A stretch of DNA of 53,935 bases from VAZQ01 sp050179645 (GCA_050179645.1 JBFXEX010000028.1:1-53935), one strand, 5' to 3'; shown: positions 23,752-32,999, numbered from the stretch's first letter. Numbers and translations are program-made. The notes: a model not told the origin generated them from the sequence alone.

Positions 23752-25115
23752 CGTAGCGAGGACAGATCGATCCTGCCGTCATAAAGGGTGCGCAGCAGCG
23801 CCAGGGCCTGCGCGGTGCGTGTCGCGTCGAAGCCGCCATGGCGCGCGCACAGCGCGAATTTCTCCTCGATGTCCTGGCGCGTCAGCGGCTCCTGCCCGCC
23901 GCCGCGCATGTGCGGCTGGCGCTCCTCGACCACGCTGCCGTCGTTGAGCACCGCGCGAATGTGGCCGGTGAAATTCCGCGGATAGGGATTCTGCGGGTCG
24001 ATCCGGTAGCGCACCTTGGCGGCGAGCGCGAGGACGCGGGAATCGCTCACGGCCTCGTCGGTGAATGCGTCAAGCCCGACATGGCCGCGCACGAAGCCGG
24101 TCGCGATGCAGTAAGGCGTCGAAAACTTGCCGGCATAGCCGTTCTGCGGCCGCTGCTTGGCGGCAAGCGGCTCCCACAGCCGGTGCACGGTGCCTTCGCC
24201 GACATCGCAGATCATCTCGCGGATGTCCTCGGCCTTGATGCGCGCCTTAAGCCGCCGCGCGCAGTCGATGTAGGGATGCGTCATCGTCCCGCACGGATAG
24301 GGCTTGAAGGCGAGCGTCTCGGTCAGCCAGCGGTCGCCGAGGTCGCCTGCGATCGCCTCGTAGTCGCCGTCCGTGGTGTTGGCGAAGCCGTGGAACAGGC
24401 CGTGCGTGCCCTCGAACACGGTGCGCGGTCCGCGGAAGCCCGCACGGGCTAAAAGCGCCGCGCGCATTCCGGACTGCGCCGCCCAGCCGGCATGCATGCG
24501 CTTGGTCCACGTGCCCTCGGCCAGATACTCGATGATGCCGCTCGCCATCGAGCCCGCCACGCCGAGCGCATCGACGGTCTGCTTCGGTGCGAGCCCGAGC
24601 GCGGCGGCGACACCCGCGGCCGCGCCCATGGCGCCGAACACTGCGGTTGGGTGAAAGCCAGCCTTGTGCGTGCGCATCGGCACCACCAGGCTCAGCCGGC
24701 ACATCACTTCGGCGCCGACGGCGATGCCGAGCAGTGCGGCGGCGCCGTCGGGCCGGTGGTGCTCGCAGGCGGCGAGCACCGCCGGCACGATCACGGCGCC
24801 GGCATGCACCGGGCCGCCCTCGAAGGTGTCGTCGAAGTCTTCGCCGTGTGCCGCGGTGCCGTTGACGAAGGCGGCGCCGGCCGCGCTCATGGTGCGGGCG
24901 TGCCCGATCGCCGTACAGGGACCGTCGTCGTCCCAGCCGGCACGCGCGGCTTTAACGTAGTCCTCGTGACGTGCCGCCAGGCACAGCCCGACCACGTCCA
25001 CAGCCAGGTCCTCGCACTTGTGCCGCAACGCCGCCGGCAGCCGCGCCGGATCGATCGCGGCGATCTTCTGCGCCAGGATTTCAGCGATAGCAGTTTTGGG
25101 CAGTGGCGCATTCAT
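23745..25115 (-). CDS. MmgE/PrpD family protein
   Basis: This 456-residue protein shows the family pattern: DVVGLCLAARHEDY, a GTAAHGEDFDDTFEGGPVH loop and KPYPCGTMTHPYID. The family includes 2-methylcitrate dehydratase, cis-aconitate decarboxylase and many uncharacterised dehydratase/decarboxylase relatives. It has no 2-methylcitrate synthase or lyase neighbour, so propionate metabolism is not implied. It lies at the end of the leftward ABC importer gene set, separated by a repeat element, and may act on the imported compound. Confidence 0.9.
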   Translation of the reverse strand: MNAPLPKTAIAEILAQKIAAIDPARLPAALRHKCEDLAVDVVGLCLAARHEDYVKAARAGWDDDGPCTAIGHARTMSAAGAAFVNGTAAHGEDFDDTFEGGPVHAGAVIVPAVLAACEHHRPDGAAALLGIAVGAEVMCRLSLVVPMRTHKAGFHPTAVFGAMGAAAGVAAALGLAPKQTVDALGVAGSMASGIIEYLAEGTWTKRMHAGWAAQSGMRAALLARAGFRGPRTVFEGTHGLFHGFANTTDGDYEAIAGDLGDRWLTETLAFKPYPCGTMTHPYIDCARRLKARIKAEDIREMICDVGEGTVHRLWEPLAAKQRPQNGYAGKFSTPYCIATGFVRGHVGLDAFTDEAVSDSRVLALAAKVRYRIDPQNPYPRNFTGHIRAVLNDGSVVEERQPHMRGGGQEPLTRQDIEEKFALCARHGGFDATRTAQALALLRTLYDGRIDLSSLRG

Positions 25116-25146
25116 AACTTGCTCGCAACCGTCACGGCTCTCTCCG

Positions 25147-25247
25147 CTCCCTCCCCCTTATGGGGGAGGGGTGGGGAGGGGTCATTCCTGGAAGACCAGC
25201 ACCAAAAGGACCCCCACCCCTAACCCCTCCCCACAAGGGGGAAGGGA
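25147..25247. repeat. Palindromic intergenic repeat, family C
   Basis: C- and G-rich arms (CCCTTATGGGGGAGGGGTGG and, inverted, the CCACCCCTAACCCCTCCCC segment) flank a 30-bp centre. The arms can form a large imperfect hairpin between the permease and MmgE/PrpD genes. Similar elements are widespread in alphaproteobacterial genomes (established pattern). Confidence 0.75.
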
Positions 25248-25268
25248 ACCCAACCAGCCGTGTGGCCA

Positions 25269-26987
25269 TCACGCGTTGCGCAGGCGGGTTTCGCCGAAGC
25301 CCGGAATGCGGTTGACGGCGATCACCACCGCAAACGTAATCGCCAGCATGAGGAGGCCGAGAACCGAAATGGCGCCAAGGTCGCCCGACTCGTTGAGGTC
25401 GAAGATCAGCACCGAGATCACCTTGGTCTCCGACGTGAACAGCATGATGGCGGCGGACAGTTCGCGGATCACGCCGACGAAGATGAAGCACCAGGTGGCG
25501 ATCACGCTCGTTCGCAGCAGCGGCGCGGTGATGTCGCGCAGCGTGCGCAGGCGTGTCGAGCCAAGGATACGACTTGCATCCTCGAGGTCGGTGTGGACGG
25601 ACCGGAAGGCCGACTGCATCTGCTGATAGGCGGCCGGCAACGCGATGGTGATAAACGCGATCAACAGGATCCACAGCGTGCCGTAGAGCACCAACGGCGG
25701 CCGCGCATAGCTCAGGAACAGGCCGACGCCGAGCACGATGCCGGGGATCGCCACCGGCGCGGTGGCGAGGAAACCGAGCGTGCGATAGCCCCTGATGGCG
25801 CGCCGCGTCGTCAGGTAGGCGATCACCAGCGCCATGATGGTGCCGAGCGTTGCCGCGGAGGCGCCCAGCACGAAGGTGTTCTGGACCGCGAGCTTGGTGG
25901 CCGACAGCTCGAAGAACACGAAGTGGATGTTGTGCAGGGTAAAATTGTCGAACCAGATGGGCGTGGTCGCGATCTTGGAGAACGTGGCGTTGAACAGTGC
26001 GCCGTAAGGCAGGAACACCGGGCACATCAGCACGACGAAAACGAATGCCAGCGCCAGCCACTTCAGCGCGCCGAGCTTGACCAGCCGCGGGTTGCCCTGT
26101 TTGCCGCCGACCACCGAATAGCCGCGCCGGCCGAGGATCATGTGCTCGGCACGCAACAGCATGATGGTCAGCACCAGGAGCGGCACCGAGGCGGCCGCAG
26201 CCAGTTCGGGTTTGGGCGGATAGTTGAACAGGCTCCAGATCTTGGTCGTCATGGTGTGGAAGCCCGCCGGGATCGCCAGGATGGCGGGCGAGCCGAACAG
26301 CGTCATCGCCTGCAGGAAGGCGACCAGCGCGCCGGCAAGCAACGCGGGCAGCACCAGCGGGACGGTAACGCGCCGCGCCGTGGTCCAGGTGCCGCCGCCG
26401 AGGATCGACGAGGCGTCCTCGAGATCGCCCGGGATGCGGTCGAGCGCGTTCGCCATGAGCACAAAGACATAGGGAAACGTGTAGCAGGAGATGACGAAGA
26501 TCAGTCCCGGCAGCGAATAGATGTTGAACAGGTACTCGTCCTGCGGCATCCCGGTCAGCGCCCGCCAGGCCTTGTTGATCAGGCCGCTGTTCGGCGCAGC
26601 GAGCAGCTCCCAGGCGATGGCGCCGAGAAACGGCGGTGTAACGAACGAGGCGGTGACCAGCGCGCGCACCGTGCGACGCAGCGGGATGTCGGTGCGCGCC
26701 ACGAGCCAGCTCATCGGCGCGGCGGCAATGCAGCAGATGATGCTCGAACTGGTCGCCAGGATGACCGTGGTCATCAGCGGCTCGAAGAACGTATCGTCGC
26801 TGACCAGCCGCTTGAAATTATCGAACGTGAACGCGCCGTCACGGTCGACCAGGCTGTAGTAGATCAGCCAGGACATCGGCAGCACGATCAGCACGCACAG
26901 GACGGCGACGAACAGGATCAGGATCGGCCAAGTCAAGTCGATCTTGTGCGCCGGCCGGGCCGGTTGCGCGGGCAGGGCGATGGTCAT
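25269..26987 (-). CDS. ABC importer permease, fused double unit (iron/putrescine type)
   Basis: This 572-residue inner-membrane protein has about 12 hydrophobic segments arranged as two homologous permease halves. Each half carries an EAA-type loop contacting the ATPase: EDASSILGGGTWTT in the first and EDASRILGSTRLRTLRDI in the second. This is the FbpB/AfuB architecture. It pairs with the ATPase at 29482 and the two binding proteins upstream in the same leftward series. The distance to the upstream binding-protein gene (about 190 bp) is filled by a family B repeat. Confidence 0.94.
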   Translation of the reverse strand: MTIALPAQPARPAHKIDLTWPILILFVAVLCVLIVLPMSWLIYYSLVDRDGAFTFDNFKRLVSDDTFFEPLMTTVILATSSSIICCIAAAPMSWLVARTDIPLRRTVRALVTASFVTPPFLGAIAWELLAAPNSGLINKAWRALTGMPQDEYLFNIYSLPGLIFVISCYTFPYVFVLMANALDRIPGDLEDASSILGGGTWTTARRVTVPLVLPALLAGALVAFLQAMTLFGSPAILAIPAGFHTMTTKIWSLFNYPPKPELAAAASVPLLVLTIMLLRAEHMILGRRGYSVVGGKQGNPRLVKLGALKWLALAFVFVVLMCPVFLPYGALFNATFSKIATTPIWFDNFTLHNIHFVFFELSATKLAVQNTFVLGASAATLGTIMALVIAYLTTRRAIRGYRTLGFLATAPVAIPGIVLGVGLFLSYARPPLVLYGTLWILLIAFITIALPAAYQQMQSAFRSVHTDLEDASRILGSTRLRTLRDITAPLLRTSVIATWCFIFVGVIRELSAAIMLFTSETKVISVLIFDLNESGDLGAISVLGLLMLAITFAVVIAVNRIPGFGETRLRNA

Positions 26988-27035
26988 GGGTTCGTGCCGC
27001 AGAGTAGGGCGCCGAGCTTTCGGAGATCTCTCTCT

Positions 27036-27124
27036 CCGCTCGTCCCCGCGAAAGCGGGGACCCAGAGCCGCAATGCCGAATGCGTGGCCCCTGGGTTCCC
27101 GCTTGCGCGGGAACGAACGGGGAT
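27036..27124. repeat. Palindromic intergenic repeat, family B, copy 2
   Basis: It contains the stems TCCCCGCGAAAGCGGGGA and TTCCCGCTTGCGCGGGAA. The layout and flanks (CGCTCGTCC...) match 1136-1216. It sits between the second binding-protein gene and the permease and may form stable mRNA structure there. Confidence 0.85.
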
Positions 27125-27176
27125 AGGGTCATTTCCCAATGGCATGACCCGGTCGATCATTTCGGTCACGCGCCAC

Positions 27177-28241
27177 TCACACCTTGAAGATCTTGGCGTA
27201 ACGCGTCTTCACGTCCTCGCTGGCCGCCTCGGTCGCGACCGGGTCTTCCTTCATCAGCTTGATGTCCTTGAGCGGCCGTACACCGGGCTTTTCGACGGCC
27301 TGGCTGTGCGGCGAATACTGCCGGGCAAAATCGACCAGCAGTTGCTGACCCTCGCGCGAGTGCATCCAGTTCTGGAACAGGCGGGCGGCGTTCGGGTTGG
27401 GCGCCGCCTTGAAGATCGCGCTCGGCGCGGTCGCGACCGGCGTGCCCTCCTGCGGATAGACGATTTCGACCGGCTGGCCCTGCTCCTTGTAGCGGATCAC
27501 CAGGTAACCCGCGCCGTCGATCATGACGGCGCGCTCGCCCAGCGAAATCTTCTTCGGCGTGTCGGTCGCCGACTGCACCTGCATGACGCGCTGGCGGGCG
27601 AGCTTCTCGAGGTATTCCCAGCCGAGATCGCGCGCGATCTGGAAGGTCGCGTTCATGATGGTGCCGCTGTAGGCCGGATGCGCCTTGACCATCTTGCCGG
27701 CCCATTTCGGATCGAGCAGGTCGGCGAAGCTCTTCGGCGCGTCCTCCGCCTTCACCAGGTTGGTGTTGTAGCCGAACGGCGAAACCAGCACGCGGGTGGT
27801 GATGTGGAGCGCATCCGGGTTGTAGTAGCCCTTGTCGTAATACTTGGCGACCTCCTCAGGCAGATAAGGCGCGAGCCAGCCGTTGCGCGTCCAGATGATG
27901 CAGTGCGCCTGGTCCGCGGTGTTGACGACGTCGACCGCGTGAATCTTGCTGCCGTACTCCTGCGCGATGCGGGTGAAGATGCGCTCGGCACCGTTGCGCT
28001 CCACTCGCACCGCGATGCCCGGATACTTGGTCTCGAACGCCTTGCCGAGATGTTGCGCGAAGGTAAGGTCCATGGCGGTGTAGAACGTGAGCTTGCCTTC
28101 CTTCTTCGCGGCCTCGATCAGCGCCGGCGTAATCGGCGAGGCTTCGGGCGGCGCTGCCTTCAGCGGCGATGCAAAGACGCTTGCGGCCACTGTTGCGGCC
28201 GAAGTCTTGAGCACGTCGCGTCGCGAAAATCGATTGGTCAT
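27177..28241 (-). CDS. Periplasmic binding protein of an iron-type ABC importer, tandem copy 2
   Basis: This 354-residue protein starts at MTNRFSRRDVLK, with GAGGTGG just upstream. The N-terminus has a twin-arginine (Tat) motif SRRDVLK and an Ala-rich segment. The mature protein has the class F binding-protein pattern TPALIEAAKKEGKLTFYTAMD, then VSPFGYNTNLVKAEDAPKSFADLLDPKW. It is strongly similar along its length to the preceding gene product (28367-29434), including the same C-terminus TRYAKIFKV. Ferric iron is one known ligand class, but carboxylates or sugars phosphates are also possible. Confidence 0.92.
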   Translation of the reverse strand: MTNRFSRRDVLKTSAATVAASVFASPLKAAPPEASPITPALIEAAKKEGKLTFYTAMDLTFAQHLGKAFETKYPGIAVRVERNGAERIFTRIAQEYGSKIHAVDVVNTADQAHCIIWTRNGWLAPYLPEEVAKYYDKGYYNPDALHITTRVLVSPFGYNTNLVKAEDAPKSFADLLDPKWAGKMVKAHPAYSGTIMNATFQIARDLGWEYLEKLARQRVMQVQSATDTPKKISLGERAVMIDGAGYLVIRYKEQGQPVEIVYPQEGTPVATAPSAIFKAAPNPNAARLFQNWMHSREGQQLLVDFARQYSPHSQAVEKPGVRPLKDIKLMKEDPVATEAASEDVKTRYAKIFKV

Positions 28242-28366
28242 GGTCCACCTCATGCTCGGTTATCCGCTGCGGCCGTTCCCGCGAGAGCGGTCGGCCGACG
28301 TCCCGGGGCCCGCCGTTCCGGCCGACGCCTTGCGGGCGGCGACGGGCCCGCCAGTCACATTCGGCC

Positions 28367-29434
28367 TCAGACCTTGAAGATCTGGGTGTAGCGTGTCTTG
28401 ATCGCTTCGCTCTGCTTCTCGACGGCGGACGCGTCGTCCTTCATGAGCTTGATGTCTTTGAGCGGCGTGCGTCCCGGCTTCTCCTTGACGAGGGCGTGGG
28501 CCGAGCGCATGCCGCCGGCGTCGACGATGAGTTGCTGGCACTCCACCGAGAACATGTAGCTCTGCAACAGCCGCGCCGCGTTCGGGTTCGGCGCGTTCTT
28601 GAACACCGCATTGGGTCCGATGATGAGCGGAGTGCCCTCGGTCGGGTAGACGAGCTCAACCGGCCGGCCGGTCTCCTTGAGCTGGAACATGCCGTATTCG
28701 ATGCCGTCCGCCATGATCGCGCGTTCGCCGAGCGCGAGCTTCTTGGGCGGGTCGGACGCCGATTGCACCTGCATGATCTTCTGCTTGGCGAGCTTCTCGA
28801 AATAGCTCCAGCCGATGTCGCGCGACATCTGGTAGGTCGCGGTCAGGATCGTGCCGCTGTAGGAGGGGTGCGCCTTGACGATCTTGCCGATCCATTTTGG
28901 ATCGAGCAGGTCGGCGAAGCTCTTGGGCGCATCTTCCTTCTTCACCAGATTGGTATTGTAGCCGACCGGGCACAGGAAGACGCGGAAGCTCGCGAATTGT
29001 CCGTCCGGGTCTTTGTGCTCCGGCGGATAGTGCTTCGCCATGTCCTCGGTCACGAAGGGGGCAAGGATGCCGTCGCGCTTCCACACGATCAGGTGGGCGG
29101 CATCGGACGAGTTGACCACGTCGACGGCGTGGATCCGGCTGGCATATTCCTGGCCGATGCGCTGGAACACGCGCTCGGCGCCGGTTCGTTCGACGCGCAC
29201 CGCCACCCCCGGATACTTGGTCTCGAACGCGCGCGCGACCTTCTCCGCCAGCGGCAGGTCGACCGAGGTGTACCAGATCGCCTTGCCTTCCTTCTTCGCC
29301 GCCTCGATCAGCGCGGGCGTCACAGCGCTTGCCGGCGGAGCCGCCGCCATGACTCGTGTGGCGAACGCGCTCGACGCCGCGAGCGCGCCGGAGGCCTTGA
29401 GAACCTCGCGTCGCGAAATGGTCGGCTTTCTCAT
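28367..29434 (-). CDS. Periplasmic binding protein of an iron-type ABC importer, tandem copy 1
   Basis: This 355-residue protein starts at MRKPTISRREVLK after a GGGAGAGGA ribosome binding site. It has a Tat-type signal (SRREVLK, then an Ala-rich stretch). It shares TPALIEAAKKEGK, RVERTGAERVFQRIGQEYASRIHAVDVVN, YNTNLVKKEDAPKSFADLLDPKW and TRYTQIFKV with its neighbour, so the pair arose by tandem duplication. The differences cluster in the middle of the mature protein (for example YGMFQLKETGRPVELVYPTEG), consistent with different ligands for one permease (inference). Confidence 0.92.
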   Translation of the reverse strand: MRKPTISRREVLKASGALAASSAFATRVMAAAPPASAVTPALIEAAKKEGKAIWYTSVDLPLAEKVARAFETKYPGVAVRVERTGAERVFQRIGQEYASRIHAVDVVNSSDAAHLIVWKRDGILAPFVTEDMAKHYPPEHKDPDGQFASFRVFLCPVGYNTNLVKKEDAPKSFADLLDPKWIGKIVKAHPSYSGTILTATYQMSRDIGWSYFEKLAKQKIMQVQSASDPPKKLALGERAIMADGIEYGMFQLKETGRPVELVYPTEGTPLIIGPNAVFKNAPNPNAARLLQSYMFSVECQQLIVDAGGMRSAHALVKEKPGRTPLKDIKLMKDDASAVEKQSEAIKTRYTQIFKV

Positions 29435-29481
29435 CGTTCCTCTCCCAGGTTATTCGAATTGTTATTTTGTTTTTTTGGTCC

Positions 29482-30543
29482 TCAACCGCTCAAGACCCGA
29501 CAGCGGTCGGGCGGCAGGTGCAGCCAGACCGAGGCGCCCTGCGCAACATTTTCCACCGGCGACGTTACCACACGAAGTTGCGTCGCGTTCGGCATCGTGA
29601 CCAGGTAGTCGCGGCTGTTGCCGAGAAAGACCTGGCGCATCACCGTCGCCGGCACGACGTTCTCGGTCCCCTGCGGCTGTTCGGCACAGAGCTGAATGAC
29701 ATGCTGACGCACCGAGAGGGCGGCGGCCGAGCCCGGCACCAGCTTGTCGCCGACGCAGCGCAGCGGCACGTCGCAGAACGAGATGTGATCGGCGTCGAGC
29801 GCGGTGCCCTTGATCACGTTGCTCGAGCCGATGAAGCGCGCGACGAATTCCGAGCGCGGGCGGTCGTAGATTTCCTCCGGCGAGCCGGCCTGCTCGATCT
29901 TGCCGTGGTTCATCACCGCGATCACGTCGGCGGTGGTCATCGCTTCCGCCTGATCGTGCGTGACGTAGACGGTGGTGTAGCGGTATTCGTCGTGCAGCCG
30001 TCGCACCTCGAAGCGCATTTCCTCGCGCAGGTTGGCGTCGAGATTGGATAGCGGCTCGTCGAGCAGCAGGGTCTCCGGTTCGACGATCAGCGCGCGCGCC
30101 AGCGCGACGCGCTGCTGCTGTCCGCCGGAGAGTTCGCCCGGATAGCGGTCGGCCAGCTGGCCCAATTGCGTCGTGCCGAGAATCTGGGTGACCTTGCTCT
30201 TGATCGTCGCGCGATCGATCTTGCGCAGTTCGAGGCCGTAGGCGACGTTCTGCGCCACCGTCATGTGCGGCCACAGCGCATAGCTCTGGAAGATCATCGA
30301 CATGTTGCGCCGCTCGGGCGGCACGGTGCGGGCCGGCGAGGAGACGAGCTGGCTGCCGACGCGGATTTCGCCGGCGGTCGGTTCGACGAACCCAGCGATC
30401 AGCCGCAGCGTGGTGGTCTTGCCGCACCCTGACGGGCCCAGCAGGCACACCAGCCGGCCGTGCTCGATGGTCAGCGACACGTCGTCGACGACCGCGAGAG
30501 CACCGTAGTTCTTCGTCAGACCGCGCAATTCGACCGACGCCAC
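29482..30543 (-). CDS. ABC importer ATPase (FbpC/PotA type)
   Basis: This 353-residue protein starts at GTG 30543, with GGAGG seven bases upstream. The nucleotide-binding domain carries Walker A GPSGCGKTT, signature LSGGQQQR and Walker B LLLDEPLSNLDA with the H-loop VTHDQAEA. A C-terminal TOBE-like regulatory region runs from about residue 240. It is the first gene of the leftward set ATPase, binding protein 1, binding protein 2, permease. Its role is to energise uptake at the inner membrane. Confidence 0.95.
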   Translation of the reverse strand: MASVELRGLTKNYGALAVVDDVSLTIEHGRLVCLLGPSGCGKTTTLRLIAGFVEPTAGEIRVGSQLVSSPARTVPPERRNMSMIFQSYALWPHMTVAQNVAYGLELRKIDRATIKSKVTQILGTTQLGQLADRYPGELSGGQQQRVALARALIVEPETLLLDEPLSNLDANLREEMRFEVRRLHDEYRYTTVYVTHDQAEAMTTADVIAVMNHGKIEQAGSPEEIYDRPRSEFVARFIGSSNVIKGTALDADHISFCDVPLRCVGDKLVPGSAAALSVRQHVIQLCAEQPQGTENVVPATVMRQVFLGNSRDYLVTMPNATQLRVVTSPVENVAQGASVWLHLPPDRCRVLSG

Positions 30544-30645
30544 GCCGTTTCCTCCATGCCGCGCAATGCAATGTTGCGCGGCGTTTTCCTTATTGAAACA
30601 CCAACCCGCCGCCCGTCATCCGCAACCGGCGCCGCCGTGGTTCGT

Positions 30646-30790
30646 CCTCATCCTGAGGAGCGAGGCGAAGGCCGAGCGTCTCGAAGGATGGCCACCGGCG
30701 CCGATCTCTGCAGCCATGCATTCGAGATGCGCACCATAGCAGGCGCAGCCTGCGTACACTTGGCTGCGATGCGCGCTCCTCAGCATGAGG
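30646..30790. repeat. Palindromic intergenic repeat, family A, copy 2
   Basis: The same terminal inverted repeats as at 1022-1130 (CCTCATCCTGAG and CTCAGCATGAGG) bound a longer, partly degenerate centre with GTCTCGAAGGATGG. It fills most of the gap 30544-30794 between the ATPase start and the enoyl-CoA hydratase stop. Confidence 0.85.
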
Positions 30791-30794
30791 TTCC

Positions 30795-31595
30795 TTACGT
30801 GCCGGTGAACGCCGGCTTGCGCTTTTCCAAAAACGCCGTCCGGCCTTCGACGAAGTCCTTGCTGGCGAAGCAGGCGTCGACCATGTCGGCGCATTTCTGC
30901 AGGTCGCGCTTGCTCTCGTCCTTCATGGCTTCGCCGACGATGAACTTGACCGCCTGTACGGTGAGAGGTGCGTTGCCCGCCATGGTGTCGGCGTAGTTCT
31001 TGACGTAGCCCTCAAGCTCCGCACCCGGCAGCACGCGATTGACGAGGCCCATCTGCAGCGCTTCCGTGGTGTCGAATTGTCGCGCGGTGAAGAAAATCTC
31101 CTTGGCGAAGGCCGGGCCGACGATGTCGATCAGTCGGCGCAGGCCCTGGTAACCGTAGCCCAGTCCAAGCTTCGCGGCCGGTACCGCGAACTTCGAGTTG
31201 TCCGAGCAGATGCGAAGGTCGCAGCACACCGCCAGTCCGAGCCCGCCGCCGATGCAATAGCCCCGGATCATCGCGATGGTCGGCTTGGGATAGTCCTGGA
31301 TGCTCGTATAGGCGCGCTCCACGGTCTCGTTGTAGATGCGCTGCGCGTCCTTGGACGCGCGCTCGCTCTCGAACTTGGAGATGTCGGCGCCGGACACGAA
31401 CGCCTTGCCGCCGGCGCCGGTGACGACCACCACGCGGATGTTGCTGTCCTTGGCGAAGTCGTCGAGGATGCGGGAGGTGGCGTTCCACATCTCCAGCGAG
31501 ACGGCGTTGTGGCGCTCGGGATTGTTGAAGATCAGGTAGCCGACGCCGCCGTCCTTGCGGGCCAGCATCTTGTCGGTCTTGGTCACGTCGTCCAT
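30795..31595 (-). CDS. Enoyl-CoA hydratase/isomerase family protein
   Basis: This 266-residue crotonase-fold protein starts at MDDVTKTDKM. Oxyanion-hole segments are GGKAFVSGADISKFE and GYCIGGGLGLAVCCDLRI. The position for the second catalytic Glu of hydratases falls near KLGLGYGYQGLRRL, where no Glu is evident, so hydratase activity is not certain and another crotonase reaction is possible. It is followed upstream on the same strand by a family III CoA-transferase gene only 46 bp away, suggesting a small acyl-CoA pathway unit. Confidence 0.92.
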   Translation of the reverse strand: MDDVTKTDKMLARKDGGVGYLIFNNPERHNAVSLEMWNATSRILDDFAKDSNIRVVVVTGAGGKAFVSGADISKFESERASKDAQRIYNETVERAYTSIQDYPKPTIAMIRGYCIGGGLGLAVCCDLRICSDNSKFAVPAAKLGLGYGYQGLRRLIDIVGPAFAKEIFFTARQFDTTEALQMGLVNRVLPGAELEGYVKNYADTMAGNAPLTVQAVKFIVGEAMKDESKRDLQKCADMVDACFASKDFVEGRTAFLEKRKPAFTGT

Positions 31596-31641
31596 GGCTG
31601 TCTCCGGCGCGCCGCGCGGCGCGCGATCTATTGGCGTCCGA

Positions 31642-32829
31642 TCAAATCGCGTTGGCCTTGCGCAGCGCCGCGATGTCCTTGGCGCTGAATCCGAACTCCT
31701 TGAGCACCGCATTGGTGTGCTGGCCCAGTTCCGGCGGCGGCGCCACCAGCTTGCTGGGGGTGCGCGACAGCGACATCGGCTGGCGCGCCATGCGCAGTCC
31801 GGCCTTGCCCTTCACCGGCGCGGCGATGCCGAGATACTCGACCTGCGGATCGCCGTAGACCTGGTCGATCGAATAAATCGGTCCGCACGGCACGCCGGCT
31901 TCGGCCAGCAGTTCGATCCATTCGGCGCTGGTGCGCTTCACGGTGTGTTTTTCCATGTCGGCGTTGAGCTCGTCGCGGTGCTTCGAGCGGTCGGCGCCGG
32001 TCTGGTAGTTGGGATGCTCCAGCAGGTCCTTGGCGCCGGCGGCGTTGCAGAACCGACCCCAGATCTTCGCGCCGGTCGAGGCGATGTTGATGTAGCCGTC
32101 GGCGGTCTTGAACACGCCGGTCGGGATCGAAGTCGGATGATTGTTGCCGGCCTGCTTGGGTACGTGCTGGTCGATCAGCCAGCGCGCGCCCTGGAAGTCG
32201 AGCATGAAAATCTGCGCCTCCAGCAACGACGTGGTGATGTGCTGGCCCTTCTTGGATTTCTCGCGTTCGAGCAATGCGACCATAATACCGAGTGCGCAGA
32301 ACAGTCCGGCCGAGAGGTCGGCGATCGGAATTCCGACGCGCACCGGGCCCTGGCCCGGCAGTCCGGTAACCGACATCAGGCCGCCCATGCCCTGCGCGAT
32401 CTGGTCGAAACCCGGCCGGTTGGCGTAGGGGCCGGTCTGGCCGAAGCCCGAAATGCTGGCATAGACCAGCTTCGGATTGATCTTGGCGAGCGTCTTGTAG
32501 TCGATGCCGAGCCGGCGCTTCACGTCGGGGCGGAAGTTCTCCACCAGCACGTCGGCCTTCTTGACCATGCGCTTGAGCGCCGCAACCGCCTCCGGCGCCT
32601 TCAGGTTCAGCGTCATGCTGCGCTTGTTGCGGTGCAGGTTGGCGAAATCGGAGCCCTCACGCGGGCCGCCGAGCGCCTCGCCGGCACTCGGGTCGGGCGG
32701 TAACTCGATCTTGATCACGTTGGCGCCCCAGTCCGCCAACTGGCGCACACAGGTCGGACCGGAGCGCACGCGTGTCAGGTCGAGGACGGTGAAACGCTCA
32801 AGCGCGCGCGAAGCCCTGGGAAATGGCAT
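31642..32829 (-). CDS. CaiB/BaiF family III CoA-transferase-like protein
   Basis: This 395-residue protein starts at MPFPRASRALERF. The fold signature is clear: VLDLTRVRSGPTCVRQLADWGANVIKIE, NLHRNKRSMTLNLK and ENFRPDVKRRLGIDY. The segment around the usual catalytic Asp reads KKGQHITTSLLEAQIFMLDFQ. Thr replaces Asp at the I-D-x-x-M/L position, and the Frc-type Asp position is Glu. It may use a different residue or belong to a divergent subfamily. It is paired with the enoyl-CoA hydratase-like gene. A longer in-frame start would overlap the peptidase gene. Confidence 0.9.
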   Translation of the reverse strand: MPFPRASRALERFTVLDLTRVRSGPTCVRQLADWGANVIKIELPPDPSAGEALGGPREGSDFANLHRNKRSMTLNLKAPEAVAALKRMVKKADVLVENFRPDVKRRLGIDYKTLAKINPKLVYASISGFGQTGPYANRPGFDQIAQGMGGLMSVTGLPGQGPVRVGIPIADLSAGLFCALGIMVALLEREKSKKGQHITTSLLEAQIFMLDFQGARWLIDQHVPKQAGNNHPTSIPTGVFKTADGYINIASTGAKIWGRFCNAAGAKDLLEHPNYQTGADRSKHRDELNADMEKHTVKRTSAEWIELLAEAGVPCGPIYSIDQVYGDPQVEYLGIAAPVKGKAGLRMARQPMSLSRTPSKLVAPPPELGQHTNAVLKEFGFSAKDIAALRKANAI

Positions 32830-32999
32830 TTCCGGCAACCCGATCGGGGGTTCTTGTTGGCCCGGCAGGCACCGGGAGGTCAGACATTCCCCGATATCCC
32901 GGGCCTTGTCCACCGAGGAACGGGTTTGAGTGCGCGGGTTATCTTCCGCTATGGTGGCCGCGCCGGGGGGCGCCCAGAGGTTCCGACCAGGACGCCCGA

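Noticed and set aside
28254..28366. Complementary GC-rich segments between the two tandem binding-protein genes, considered as a terminator
   Set aside because: The pairing is imperfect and ambiguous with no T-tract, and the genes appear to be co-transcribed.
25260..28391. A 1043-codon open frame on the plus strand across the importer genes
   Set aside because: It runs antisense to the permease and a binding-protein gene, both with clear motifs. Its translation is Arg/His/Gln-rich with no domain, typical of antisense frames in GC-rich DNA.
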